A stretch of DNA of 42,858 nt. It comes from Coriobacteriia bacterium. GTDB taxonomy: Bacteria; Actinomycetota; Coriobacteriia; WRKU01; WQUG01. Each line of letters opens with the position of its first letter. Position 1 is the stretch's first letter. Below, one piece after another: positions 1-7,137 of the stretch. Position numbers and translations under genes: made by a program. The notes beneath the pieces were generated by a model, which saw nothing but the letters and a program-made list of their open reading frames with translations, did not search any database and was not told where the DNA came from. Location: contig WQYT01000004.1 of assembly GCA_009781115.1 (NCBI GenBank), positions 1-42,858 of the forward strand, given 5' to 3'.

Positions 1-217
1 CACGATTTTAGATTCACTGAACAAAGAGCAGGCTACGATCAGCGCCAACTGGTCAGGTTCTGCTTTCCAGAAGTTTAGTGATCAATATAACAGCCTCACT
101 CCTAAGATCAACCAATTTGCTGACTTACTTGACCAGATCAACAAGCAGCTGGTAAGCGTAGCTAACATCATCGAAGACACCGACGCCAAGATCGCTTCCC
201 AGATCAACACGCTGTAA
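1..217 (+). CDS. WXG100 (ESAT-6-like) T7SS protein, C-terminal part
   Basis: The reading frame is open from base 2 to a TAA at 215-217; the start lies outside the window. The visible 71 residues contain the W-S-G turn (NWSGSAFQKF) followed by a long amphipathic helix ending DTDAKIASQINTL. This is the second half of a WXG100 helical hairpin. WXG100 proteins are about 100-residue helical dimers exported by the type VII (Esx/Yuk) secretion system. An LXG-domain effector downstream on the same strand supports the assignment. No secretion machinery gene (EssC, EsxA partner and so on) is visible, so it cannot be told whether this is a machine component or effector-linked cargo. Confidence 0.8.
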   Translation, partial: TILDSLNKEQATISANWSGSAFQKFSDQYNSLTPKINQFADLLDQINKQLVSVANIIEDTDAKIASQINTL

Positions 218-239
218 GCGCAAGCTTAGGTTTTATATC

Positions 240-527
240 ATGGCTACGTCAGCTTCCATAGCGGTATCTGGTGCGGCAGATAGTTTAAGCTCTGCTATAT
301 CTTCAGCAGGCTCAAAGCTCAGCACGCATGAAGCAGGCAAGCAGGGTACGCACCTGTCCTATACTTGTGGATTCTCCTGTATCGTCCCCGGCTCGCTTTC
401 ATCACAAATTGCTAAACCATCTGCAACGAAAGCGGTACCCCTGTTTTCAAAATCGGCTTCCAATATTGCCTCTATTGCAAGCCTTCTGCGTGCGGCAGAA
501 AAGAAAGCGGCAGCTGGGATTAAGTGA
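240..527 (+). CDS. Small Ser/Ala-rich protein in T7SS cluster, unrecognised
   Basis: A 95-residue frame starts 22 bases after the WXG100 stop, with a weak AGG upstream of the ATG. It begins with a Ser/Ala-rich stretch (MATSASIAVSG) and ends with a helical Ala/Lys-rich tail. Length and position resemble the small partner proteins (Lap-type or TIGR04197-like) found before LXG effectors, but I see no diagnostic motif. The middle (about residues 33-60) is low in helix formers and contains two cysteines, unlike the usual partners, so a frameshifted or decayed gene is possible. An out-of-phase frame overlaps it from 328 and joins the next gene, which leaves the boundary uncertain. Confidence 0.4.
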   Translation: MATSASIAVSGAADSLSSAISSAGSKLSTHEAGKQGTHLSYTCGFSCIVPGSLSSQIAKPSATKAVPLFSKSASNIASIASLLRAAEKKAAAGIK

Positions 528-540
528 CAAGAAGGCGCAG

Positions 541-933
541 ATGATGCTTAAGAAAGCTGATGAGGACTATATAGCAGACACACAGCGTCAGGTCACAAAA
601 CTCGACGAAGACCTTGACGCAATGCAGCACGCTTCTCGCAAAGTGCAAAATCTTGAGGAAGATCTGGGTCGTAACTTGCGGCAACGTTCAAGTTATCTTG
701 ATTCTACTAAAGAGTTCTGGGCTGGTCCTGAGGCTACGCGTTATCGACAACAAAGCATAGAGACTCTTCAAGCTGCGCAAAGAGACATCCGCGCTAGCAT
801 ACAGAATCTTCAGACAGAGATCAAAGGCGAAGTCAGGCGTTTGGACCAGCGCAAGGAGACACTAATTGAAGATATTGAGCATATGAAAAGAATTCAGCAG
901 ACAGAAAGCGAGAGCGCTCTCGATGGCCAATAA
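541..933 (+). CDS. WXG-like coiled-coil T7SS partner (DUF5082/YwqH-like)
   Basis: The frame is open from 328, but the first 71 codons read like a shadow of the preceding gene. I place the start at ATG 541, six bases after AGAAGG. The 130-residue product is almost entirely charged helix: two coiled-coil segments flank a W-x-G turn (EFWAGPEATRYRQQ, about residues 60-73). This is the WXG-type helical hairpin with longer arms, as in DUF5082/YwqH-like proteins encoded next to LXG toxins. It overlaps the LXG gene start by 11 bases, so the two are probably translationally coupled. Likely role (inference): a secretion partner or chaperone that pairs with the LXG domain. ATG 544 is equally possible as the start. 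Confidence 0.6.
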   Translation: MMLKKADEDYIADTQRQVTKLDEDLDAMQHASRKVQNLEEDLGRNLRQRSSYLDSTKEFWAGPEATRYRQQSIETLQAAQRDIRASIQNLQTEIKGEVRRLDQRKETLIEDIEHMKRIQQTESESALDGQ

Positions 934-2755
934 GCGTATAGATAAGCGTGAAGTGCGCAATGAGATAGATGCTAATAACCGTCTGATTGCGCAACGCATC
1001 ACAGATGTCAACGCGATAGTAAAGGCTATCAATGCCTATATCAATGACACTACCTTAAAAGGTAAAGCCTACAGCAGTTCAAAGAAGTATATGAAGACTT
1101 ACTTTCTGCCGCTGTGCAAAGGGATCGTCGCCGCAAACAATGAACTAAAATCTGCAAATGGGCGCTTGCGAAATAATCTTAACGTCATCAAAGGTGACCG
1201 AATTGACGTAAGCCAGATGCTCCAGGCGCAGACGCGGGCAAAAAATGGCGCCTCGACACTGCAAAGCAGAATAAACACCCTGCGCATAAAAGCGCAGAAC
1301 TCTACGGATCCTATTGACAGCTTCTCGATATCTCAGCAGATCCGACAGCTCCAGACGATGCTTGATAACTCCAATGGTGATGCTGCACAGTACGGTAAAG
1401 TACTTGACAGCATAAATGCTTTTGAGGCCGCCTCAAATCCGGTTTACAACACCGCTAAACAGATGTTTGCGCAGCTTGTTAAAGCAGAGGCACAGATCAA
1501 CACCATACGCTATAGTGCCAGCACGGGCTGCTACACGCTTCCAGCCAAGCTACCTCCCTGGATAGCAAAACTGAAGACACTTGAAAAACAGGCTGCCGTA
1601 GAAGCCGCATTGGTTCAACTGCGTAGCGATACTGGAGCCTATAACTGGGGCACTGTCAAGGCGTGGTTAAACAAGGATCCCAAAGACATCACTCCTGTGC
1701 AGTATGAAGCGCTGATAAGACTGATTCAGGGCATGACCTATGTTGATGCAAAAGGGGTAGTTCAGGTAGATACCAAGGCATTGAGTCACCTGATCGAATG
1801 TGGCTATGCGCTCGAGCCGGGCTATGGAACGACTAACAATCCCTCTGTCGCTTCGGCCCTTGCAGGTACAATGGGCTATGCATACAAGGTAACCCCCGCC
1901 TTCCAGACACTTGCAGCTCTGTATGTGCAAACTGTCAAGACGGAACTTAGCAAGTATGGTCCAGCCTACTTTAAAGCAGATGTAGGCGATCCCTTGGTCG
2001 GCTACATTAAACAGGAGGTATTTAAGGCCTCGCTGCTCTCAAATATGGCGTTTACTACTACCCAAATTGTAGTGACTTCAGAAGGGCTCACCAGTCACAA
2101 TTTAACGATAAATATTTCACCGCATTTAGATACGAATGGTAAGATTTACTCGTACACTGTTTCGTCTAACGGGCAGATGTTAACTGGTAATTTAGTTCCC
2201 GGTAAGTCTACTCCAGAATCCGGAAATTTGACTATCTATACTTTTTCGCAAAGCAGCGAAAAACAATTCATTGATTATGCTAAGAGCTGGGCCAGTTCAG
2301 GTCTTCAAAAGCCAGGGCAGATCTTAGCAGATGACATTGGAAGCGAGATCGCCGGAAAGATTATCGGCGCAGTAATATCGCTGCCAGAATCTATTCCGGG
2401 CATTAATTTAGCGCTTTCTGCTGGCAAAGAGGCCGGAAAGATACTTGATATTACAGCAAGCAACCAAGAGATAAAAAGCTTTAAAGACGAATTGAGCCTT
2501 GCGCCATATTTCACGGCAGTCCATGCCAGTGTAAGTTTTACGACTTATGCCAATGGCAAAAAAATGAAGGTGAATCTAGTCTCTATCGACGAAAACAAGC
2601 TTCGGCTTGATATTGAAGCTTATAACGCTGATCCGAGCAACAAGACAAAACTCACATTGAGTCAGGTGGAAAAAGAATTTAGCACATTGCTTGCTACGGG
2701 CAAGGCCGGAAAAGAAATCCGTAGTTATTGCGATTGGTATGCAAGTAAACCATGA
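923..2755 (+). CDS. LXG-domain T7SS effector with unrecognised C-terminal domain
   Basis: A 610-residue protein. Residues about 1-200 are helical and match the LXG pattern: a short N-terminal helix, then LKGKAYSSSKKYMKTYFLPL, which resembles the G-x-A-Y-x-S / Y-x-P-L segment of LXG domains, then long coiled coils. LXG proteins are polymorphic antibacterial or anti-host effectors exported by T7SS, with a variable C-terminal toxin domain. Here residues about 370-610 have a beta-rich part and a glycine-rich hydrophobic stretch (about 475-510, including IAGKIIGAVI). I recognise no nuclease, NADase, lipase or deaminase motif. Two membrane-anchored paralogs lie directly downstream, as immunity genes do. 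The base composition is AT-richer than the core genes in this window, consistent with transfer. Confidence 0.68.
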   Translation: MANKRIDKREVRNEIDANNRLIAQRITDVNAIVKAINAYINDTTLKGKAYSSSKKYMKTYFLPLCKGIVAANNELKSANGRLRNNLNVIKGDRIDVSQMLQAQTRAKNGASTLQSRINTLRIKAQNSTDPIDSFSISQQIRQLQTMLDNSNGDAAQYGKVLDSINAFEAASNPVYNTAKQMFAQLVKAEAQINTIRYSASTGCYTLPAKLPPWIAKLKTLEKQAAVEAALVQLRSDTGAYNWGTVKAWLNKDPKDITPVQYEALIRLIQGMTYVDAKGVVQVDTKALSHLIECGYALEPGYGTTNNPSVASALAGTMGYAYKVTPAFQTLAALYVQTVKTELSKYGPAYFKADVGDPLVGYIKQEVFKASLLSNMAFTTTQIVVTSEGLTSHNLTINISPHLDTNGKIYSYTVSSNGQMLTGNLVPGKSTPESGNLTIYTFSQSSEKQFIDYAKSWASSGLQKPGQILADDIGSEIAGKIIGAVISLPESIPGINLALSAGKEAGKILDITASNQEIKSFKDELSLAPYFTAVHASVSFTTYANGKKMKVNLVSIDENKLRLDIEAYNADPSNKTKLTLSQVEKEFSTLLATGKAGKEIRSYCDWYASKP

Positions 2756-2824
2756 GCCAGAATGTAACAAATATGATAATGCTCATAAACTTAAATCTTA
2801 GTGCGAATCGTGAAATGATGTTTT

Positions 2825-3502
2825 ATGCTCGGCGATAACTCTAAACTCAATAGGAATGAAGATTCTTACTCTTCGAGCGCACGTTCTCGTGGATTTCGGG
2901 CTTATTTGCGTTACCTTTTTCTCTCAGATTCACAAACTGACGACAACGAAGCCGATAGCAAAAAGGGAGTGATAAGAAATCGCTGGAAAATCTTTGTCTA
3001 CGTTGCCATCGTTCTTTCGATTGCATCATATTTTGTCATTTATAAAGTTGATGAGTTTCAGCAATCAAAGTTAGATAACGCAGTTAGCAATATGTGGGTA
3101 GTTAAAGATATATATGCACAGCAGAACCATGCGTTATGGGGGTTAGGCTATTGCAATCGTTATCAACCTTACACTTCTGCACTGGAAGTTAGCCTACAGA
3201 TACATTTGAATGCCTACCATCTGGACACCAATAAAGTTGTTACACGTCAAGATGTTAAGACCTTCTTGCAAGAAAGCTCTAATTCAAATGGAACACCTCG
3301 TACTTATGAAGATGATACAACGGGGCATGTGAAGGACTATGTTGATTGGTTTAAGCACAACTCAATAACAGTCGATTCACATGAAGAAAATTTGCAAAAG
3401 ATGCTTCCGCCCGGTTTTAAATTGTATGAGGGCCTTTCCTTAAGCCAGCTTGCGGAGCTTGAAAAAGCCCTGCAAGATCCTCACTATATGCCCAAGCTAT
3501 AG
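2825..3502 (+). CDS. Single-TM protein, candidate immunity factor (copy 1)
   Basis: A 225-residue protein. A charged cytoplasmic N-terminus of about 50 residues precedes one transmembrane segment (about 50-72, beginning WKIFVYVAIVLS), leaving an extracytoplasmic domain of about 150 residues. The second half contains TRQDVKTFLQ, a PRTYEDD motif and a C-terminal LAELEKALQDPHYMPKL. The next gene repeats this same architecture and these motifs, so the two are paralogs. No known family was recognised. The position right after an LXG effector and the membrane anchoring suggest immunity to a toxin acting at or outside the membrane (inference). The start is chosen at ATG 2825; the ribosome-binding site is weak. 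Confidence 0.6.
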   Translation: MLGDNSKLNRNEDSYSSSARSRGFRAYLRYLFLSDSQTDDNEADSKKGVIRNRWKIFVYVAIVLSIASYFVIYKVDEFQQSKLDNAVSNMWVVKDIYAQQNHALWGLGYCNRYQPYTSALEVSLQIHLNAYHLDTNKVVTRQDVKTFLQESSNSNGTPRTYEDDTTGHVKDYVDWFKHNSITVDSHEENLQKMLPPGFKLYEGLSLSQLAELEKALQDPHYMPKL

Positions 3503-3514
3503 GAGTAGGTAGTG

Positions 3515-4057
3515 ATGAAAAAGAAAGGATTAGTAATCGCGGTTGTGGCTCTTGTGGTATGGGCTGTGTTTATTTGTGTTATTTTGTTTCAACCCACTTT
3601 TGGATATCAGATTAAAAAGATACTCCTTCCCTCCGCAGAGAGAATTCAAACTAATTACTTTGTCCAAAATACCATCTTCTTTGATGCACACACTAGTGAC
3701 TACGACCAAGAGCAAGCAAGATATGCTCAGATAAACATAGGCGCTTATTCTCACTATACAGGAAAGGTCGTTACGCAACAAGACATCAAGACATTTCTGC
3801 AAAAGGACAAAAACCCCGATGGCTCGCCTCGCACTTATGAAGATGATGAGACGGGCAAGATAAGAGATTTTGTAACCTGGTGCGCTTTCCATAACAATGA
3901 GGTAAACAGTTATGGCGCAAACTTGTCCAGACTGCAAATACAATACTGTCAAAAGCATCCAGAGTTCAAGCAATATCTTCTCCAAGAGTTGAACATACAA
4001 CAAATAGCAGAGCTCGAAAAGCAACTGCAGAACCCCAGCTACTCGCCCAAGCTCTGA
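3515..4057 (+). CDS. Single-TM protein, candidate immunity factor (copy 2)
   Basis: A 180-residue protein starting at ATG 3515 with AGGAG ten bases upstream; an in-frame GTG at 3512 adds one residue. One N-terminal transmembrane segment (about 5-27) is followed by an extracytoplasmic domain. Comparison with the preceding gene shows a shared core: TQQDIKTFLQ against TRQDVKTFLQ, GSPRTYEDDETG against GTPRTYEDDTTG, and nearly the same C-terminus (AELEKQLQNPSYSPKL). The cytoplasmic N-terminal extension of copy 1 is absent. Tandem diverged immunity genes are common at polymorphic toxin loci, where they widen protection. It is the last gene before a perfect palindromic terminator. Confidence 0.6.
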   Translation: MKKKGLVIAVVALVVWAVFICVILFQPTFGYQIKKILLPSAERIQTNYFVQNTIFFDAHTSDYDQEQARYAQINIGAYSHYTGKVVTQQDIKTFLQKDKNPDGSPRTYEDDETGKIRDFVTWCAFHNNEVNSYGANLSRLQIQYCQKHPEFKQYLLQELNIQQIAELEKQLQNPSYSPKL

Positions 4058-4092
4058 AATTGATGTAGTATGCAGATAGACAAGATATATGT

Positions 4093-4130
4093 AAGCGCGA
4101 ATTAAGCCGAATTCGGCTTAATTCGCGCTT
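4093..4130. terminator. Perfect 38-bp palindrome, bidirectional terminator
   Basis: Two 19-base arms (AAGCGCGAATTAAGCCGAA and its exact reverse complement) meet at a GAATTC centre. The palindrome lies between the convergent stops at 4057 (+) and 4144 (-). There is A/T at both outer ends but no long U tract. A further outer GTAAGCG/CGCTTAC pair (4091-4097 and 4134-4140) can form an alternative longer stem. Confidence 0.7.
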
Positions 4131-4143
4131 TGACGCTTACGTA

Positions 4144-4587
4144 TTATTTGTCTGTCGAGTTTTCCCCACTATCGTAGTGCTGACTATTGATGTCTTGCTG
4201 CCGTCTGTGTGCGATAAACTTCGATATGACAAACGTCACAATAAGAAGAGGCAGGGTGACTCCCATGATAGCCAATCCTGGAATCCCCGCTCCGCCCTTA
4301 CCATAATTGGCTAGCCAATCTACGATAAAGATAATTACGCCCAACACAAAGAAAACAGTAATGCTGACTGGTAAAGTATATACACTGTGCCTGTGCGTCC
4401 ACGATACGTAGTAATAAATTATGAAAATGAGAGGAGGTAGCAGTAAGACAATACGTGCTATATTATTTGCTTGCTCAGAATCTCCCAGTATAAAAAATGC
4501 TCCAAGAAACAGCGAAATGTCGCCGATCAGAATCATAATCAGCATACAGCGAATAACGGACTTGAGTTTCAGACCGTCCAGCATCAC
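4144..4587 (-). CDS. Four-TM membrane protein, unrecognised
   Basis: A 147-residue hydrophobic protein with four predicted membrane helices (about residues 12-34, 43-63, 72-92 and 105-125) and a hydrophilic C-terminal tail with Arg/Gln/Asp/Ser. The start is GTG 4587 or ATG 4584. The GTGATG overlaps the TGA of the upstream minus-strand gene, so the two are translationally coupled. No conserved motif was recognised. It could be a membrane partner of the BspA-like fragment upstream or another cassette component. Function unknown. Confidence 0.55.
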   Translation of the reverse strand: MMLDGLKLKSVIRCMLIMILIGDISLFLGAFFILGDSEQANNIARIVLLLPPLIFIIYYYVSWTHRHSVYTLPVSITVFFVLGVIIFIVDWLANYGKGGAGIPGLAIMGVTLPLLIVTFVISKFIAHRRQQDINSQHYDSGENSTDK

Positions 4588-4964
4588 ATATTATCCAAGT
4601 CAATGGGATCTTGGCTCGGATCGTGCCAAGGGTGCTCATTGATGAATGCTTTGCCCTCAGGCATATCTGCCCAAGGAGTACCCTTAAAAGCATCTTTGCC
4701 AACCGTTGTTACGCTGACTGGTATGGTGATCTGCTTAAGGCTGGTACAGCCTTCAAAGGCGCCCTCACCGATCGAGGTAACCCCGTCAGGTATGGGAATG
4801 CTGCCGTTGGAAAACTCCGCCGATCCCTGGACAAACAGCTGATGCCCGAACATCATCAGGAACATATAGGTCATGGCGCCACACCAGCCAAGCAGTTCAT
4901 GTCGCTGCATCATGGGCGACATAGCTGGACCAGACTCCCCCGCCAGCACGCTCTTTGCATTCAC
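4584..4964 (-). CDS. BspA-like leucine-rich repeat (LRR_5) fragment
   Basis: A 126-residue frame whose second half carries two LRR_5 (BspA/TpLRR) units: [20 protein letters not shown], then a second unit starting [18 protein letters not shown]. BspA-like repeats occur in secreted or surface proteins in arrays of many units. Two repeats behind a short Met-rich hydrophobic segment (about residues 28-48) is unusually small. The segment may act as a membrane anchor, or the gene may be the 3' remnant of a larger surface protein fused to a new start. Its stop overlaps the start of the 4-TM gene. An opposite-strand open frame covers its 5' part. Confidence 0.5.
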   Translation of the reverse strand: MNAKSVLAGESGPAMSPMMQRHELLGWCGAMTYMFLMMFGHQLFVQGSAEFSNGSIPIPDGVTSIGEGAFEGCTSLKQITIPVSVTTVGKDAFKGTPWADMPEGKAFINEHPWHDPSQDPIDLDNM

Positions 4965-5265
4965 AAGTTCCCCATTCTTTATTGTTACTACAGCCTGTTT
5001 TTACTACAAGTCTACCAGCCAAACATCACGTGCTGTTCAAGCCCCGTCAGCACGTAATCGTACGTATCGTTTTACTCCATTTAACCCAGAAAAGCAAGAA
5101 GCCCGAGCAGCGATAACCTCGGTTTCCCGGCGATATCATTTGCCACTTTTGCTCGGCGCTCACCATATCGGCATATCCTATGAGCTTGCAGAAATACTTC
5201 TCGAAGAATTCAAGTCATCACTACCCTCTATTGAGGATATTGAAGCAATTCTGAAAGACGAATAA
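4873..5265 (+). pseudogene. Open frame with protein-like C-terminus, probable remnant
   Basis: The frame is open over 130 codons, but its first half is antisense to the BspA-like gene and looks like noise. From about 5062 the composition becomes protein-like: RTYRFTPFNPEKQEARAAI, then a helical tail ending EDIEAILKDE. No start codon with a ribosome-binding site precedes that part. I read it as the 3' remnant of a lost gene, or chance. No family recognised. Confidence 0.25.
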
Positions 5266-5704
5266 TCTACTCGCACCAATAAAATCCCGCTGATCCTGAA
5301 TCGCTGATCGATTCTTACAAGATTCTTGACTGGTATCCGGTGTATCCAATCAAGCGGGATTTTCCGCTTTCAGATTGGATACTGCCCCGTGGGTTTCTAA
5401 CAAAAAGAGAACTGAAGTCCTATTAGATTTTTGATCTGAGTCCATAGAGGTATAGTGGTCATATATGCATAAACTCAGCATAAGACATCATAGGAAAACA
5501 GTCATTAGTTTTTGTGTTGTATTTGCGGCCAAAATGGTGCATTCTATGTGGCGAGGTGATTAAAGTGAAAAAATCAAAGCAAAGTCTTACTCTTCGGTCA
5601 TGGGAATGATTGCGGAACCGGATGGGGACAATCTCGTGCTTACTGCAGCGTGAACCGGCTCTCATTCAGATTTGTTTTAGTGAACCAGTGTAAGCGAGCA
5701 ACTA
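5266..5704. other. Intergenic stretch, no confident gene
   Basis: It holds an 11-bp inverted repeat (AAAATCCCGCT at 5281-5291, AGCGGGATTTT at 5353-5363) with a 61-base loop. A tiny frame starts at a GTG at 5563 behind GAGGTG and stops after 14 codons; it could be a decayed leader or gene start. Nothing else stands out. Confidence 0.4.
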
Positions 5705-6370
5705 ATGCAGGTTACAAGCGTCAGAACTCAAAGGACAAAGATACTACCAGCAATGCCTCGAAAGAAAGGCATGTCCCGGTCGCACGGCAAGTTTAAGCTT
5801 GCTCTTTTGGTACTTAGTGTTCTTGTGCTTGCTTATATCGGGTATTCAGCCGTATCTATCTGTCTCTACGCGAATAAGAGCAGGCTGGTTCATGCAGATG
5901 CAGTCATCGTCTTAGGGGCGGCAGTCTATGATGATCAGCCCTCGCCAGTCTTTCAGGAGCGGATTAATCATGGGATCTGGCTCTATCAGCAAGGCTATGC
6001 AGATAAGCTGATCTTCACCGGTGGCAAAAGCGCGGAAGACAAACTCTCTGAAGCCGCTGTTGCAAAGGCGGTCGCCCTGAGCCAGGGCGTTCCTGCAACA
6101 GATATCTCTATTGAGGAGCAGTCTCACATTACTGAAGAAAATCTTCAGGGTGCGCAGCGACTGATGTCTGAGCAACACCTCTCTTCAGCATTGCTGGTAA
6201 GCGACCCGCTGCATATGAAGCGCGCTATGCGGATAGGGGAGGATCTGGGGCTGAAACTTTACCCGTCCCCGACGCCGACCACCCGCTACCGCTCCTGGAA
6301 GCAGAAGTTCCCCTTTCTTTGTCGTGAGGTTTTCTTCTACATGGGTTACGAGGTAGTCCACCTGTTTTAG
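5705..6370 (+). CDS. DUF218 (YdcF/SanA-like) membrane-anchored protein
   Basis: A 221-residue protein. A basic N-terminus and one membrane segment (about 31-53, LALLVLSVLVLAYIGY) are followed by a DUF218 Rossmann-like domain. Recognisable elements are ADAVIVLGAAV, the G-G-K after LIFTGG, the SHITEENL segment and the LLVSDPLHMKRAM segment. Members of the family (SanA, YdcF, ElyC) act at the cell envelope; SanA affects barrier function and ElyC affects lipid-carrier and envelope synthesis. The substrate here is unknown. The start at 5705 is uncertain; ATG 5755 or 5770 would shorten the basic N-terminus without touching the membrane segment. It stands alone, with no close same-strand neighbour. 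Confidence 0.75.
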   Translation: MQVTSVRTQRTKILPAMPRKKGMSRSHGKFKLALLVLSVLVLAYIGYSAVSICLYANKSRLVHADAVIVLGAAVYDDQPSPVFQERINHGIWLYQQGYADKLIFTGGKSAEDKLSEAAVAKAVALSQGVPATDISIEEQSHITEENLQGAQRLMSEQHLSSALLVSDPLHMKRAMRIGEDLGLKLYPSPTPTTRYRSWKQKFPFLCREVFFYMGYEVVHLF

Positions 6371-6457
6371 CCACACCTCTTAAAAAAGGGAATTATACCC
6401 GCAAGAAAGGGCACGATTATCCTGGCTCGATTGCCCCGATTAATAAGGCTCTCTCTC

Positions 6458-6486
6458 TTGAATCAAAGCTATCAGCTTGCTAGAAT
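6458..6486 (+). promoter_or_regulatory. Strong sigma-A-type promoter for a small RNA
   Basis: A -35 TTGAAT (6458-6463), a 17-base spacer and a -10 TAGAAT (6481-6486) with a TGC extension immediately upstream. Transcription would begin near 6493 and run into a hairpin at 6545-6572. No protein frame follows it, which points to a non-coding transcript. Confidence 0.6.
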
Positions 6487-6492
6487 GGATAT

Positions 6493-6580
6493 ATAAGAGG
6501 CAGCCTGATGTTTAGGCGCAGACGGTTGCCCCGATAGTTTGGGGAACCGCTGCGGCACTAGCTACAGCGGTTTTGCTTTA
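6493..6580 (+). ncRNA. Candidate small RNA, convergent to a hydrophobic peptide gene
   Basis: It starts about 7 bases after a good promoter. It holds a hairpin with CCCC/GGGG and GGTT/AACC arms (about 6523-6548). It ends with AACCGCTG (6545-6552) pairing with CAGCGGTT (6565-6572) followed by TTGCTTT, a terminator-like end. Its 3' part is antisense to the last codons of the 35-residue peptide on the minus strand. Convergent RNAs overlapping at the 3' end of a small hydrophobic toxin gene are the layout of type I antitoxins (TxpA/RatA, BsrG/SR4). Transcription is inferred, not observed. Confidence 0.45.
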
Positions 6581-6665
6581 TCCAGTCACGAATGACCAGC
6601 ATCAGCAGGATGGCTTCGCGTGCCACCGTTAGCGCGAGGGCTATGATGGTTAACGTTTTTGCCAT
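6558..6665 (-). CDS. 35-aa hydrophobic peptide, candidate type I toxin
   Basis: A short frame from ATG 6665 to TAG 6558. A purine-rich ribosome-binding site (GAGGTGAGG) lies just upstream. The peptide starts MAKTLTIIALALTV, forms one hydrophobic segment broken by an ARE, and ends with a charged tail (RDWIKQNRCS). Size, single membrane helix and basic tail fit small membrane-acting type I toxins (Fst/Ldr, TxpA or holin-like groups), though it matches none of these closely that I can tell. An extended -10 box lies about 60 bases upstream, and a convergent small RNA overlaps the 3' end. It could instead be a chance frame; the ribosome-binding site and promoters argue against that. Confidence 0.45.
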   Translation of the reverse strand: MAKTLTIIALALTVAREAILLMLVIRDWIKQNRCS

Positions 6666-6726
6666 AACCTCACCTCATTTCTGGGGCAAGATTAACCGCC
6701 TGCATGCATCAGGCTGCCAGAGATTT

Positions 6727-6735
6727 ATCATAGCA
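6727..6735 (-). promoter_or_regulatory. Extended -10 promoter for the small hydrophobic peptide
   Basis: On the minus strand this reads TGC TATGAT, an extended -10 matching the TGC-TAGAAT of the opposing small-RNA promoter. No good -35 is present where one would be expected; the repeat cluster begins there. The predicted 5' leader contains GGCAGCCTGATG, the same 12 bases found at the start of the opposing RNA. Confidence 0.4.
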
Positions 6736-6756
6736 GACCGCTCAGACATTGCGGGG

Positions 6757-6981
6757 TGTGTCAGGGGGACGTGTCAGGGGGACGTATAACTTGACACATT
6801 CACCAGATAATTCTTCTGCCAGAGCAAAGGAATGTGTCAAGTTATACGTCCCCCTGACACACCGGGGCGGCAACGTAATGCGGCGCCAGCCGTAACGGTT
6901 CCATCCGGTGAGACAGGAGAACCATTCCCCTGTCTTCAAATGTGTCAAGTTATACGTCCCCCTGACATCCCCCTGACACAC
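6757..6981. repeat. Cluster of palindromic repeats, families A and B
   Basis: Family A (29 bp, ends TGTGTCA and TTGACACA, core GGGGGACGTATAA) occurs forward at 6772-6799, preceded by a truncated copy from 6757. It recurs in reverse at 6833-6861 and in reverse again from 6941, with a partial duplication of its end to 6981. A degenerate family B copy (ends GAGACAG and CTGTCTT, core CCATTCCCC) lies at 6910-6936. Between the first two A copies is a spacer that includes CCAGATAATTCTT and AGAGCAAAGGA. The same spacer pieces border copies inside the tsaBD fusion gene, so these are parts of one composite element. No transposase gene is present in the window. Confidence 0.85.
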
Positions 6982-7020
6982 CCAGGCGCCAGCGGGTAAT
7001 GTCCTGACTGGCACACGCTC

Positions 7021-7049
7021 CGTAGGGCGCGACGACCCGGCGCGCCTCT
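7021..7049. repeat. Family C GC-rich repeat, intergenic copy
   Basis: A 29-base element (CGTAGGGCGCGACGACC followed by CGGCGCGCCTCT). It recurs exactly at 15178-15206 inside the tsaB part of the fusion gene and nearly exactly at 35855-35880 upstream of purD. The GGCGCG and CGCGCC ends can pair. Confidence 0.8.
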
Positions 7050-7137
7050 CTTGCAGATATTTGCTGCTGTTAGTCTCTCTTTTCTTGCCGTGGTGGCTCT
7101 AACGCAATAGGTACCACGCGCAAAAAAGTATTGGCTA

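Noticed and set aside
328-540. N-terminal 71 codons in the frame of the WXG-like partner
   Set aside because: They overlap the preceding small frame and read as Arg/Cys/Pro-rich noise; the helical protein with a ribosome-binding site begins at 541.
6742-7014. A 90-codon minus-strand frame made mostly of palindromic repeat translation
   Set aside because: Its content is the translated A and B repeats (VRGTYNLTH and similar), not a protein. The repeats happen to lack stops.
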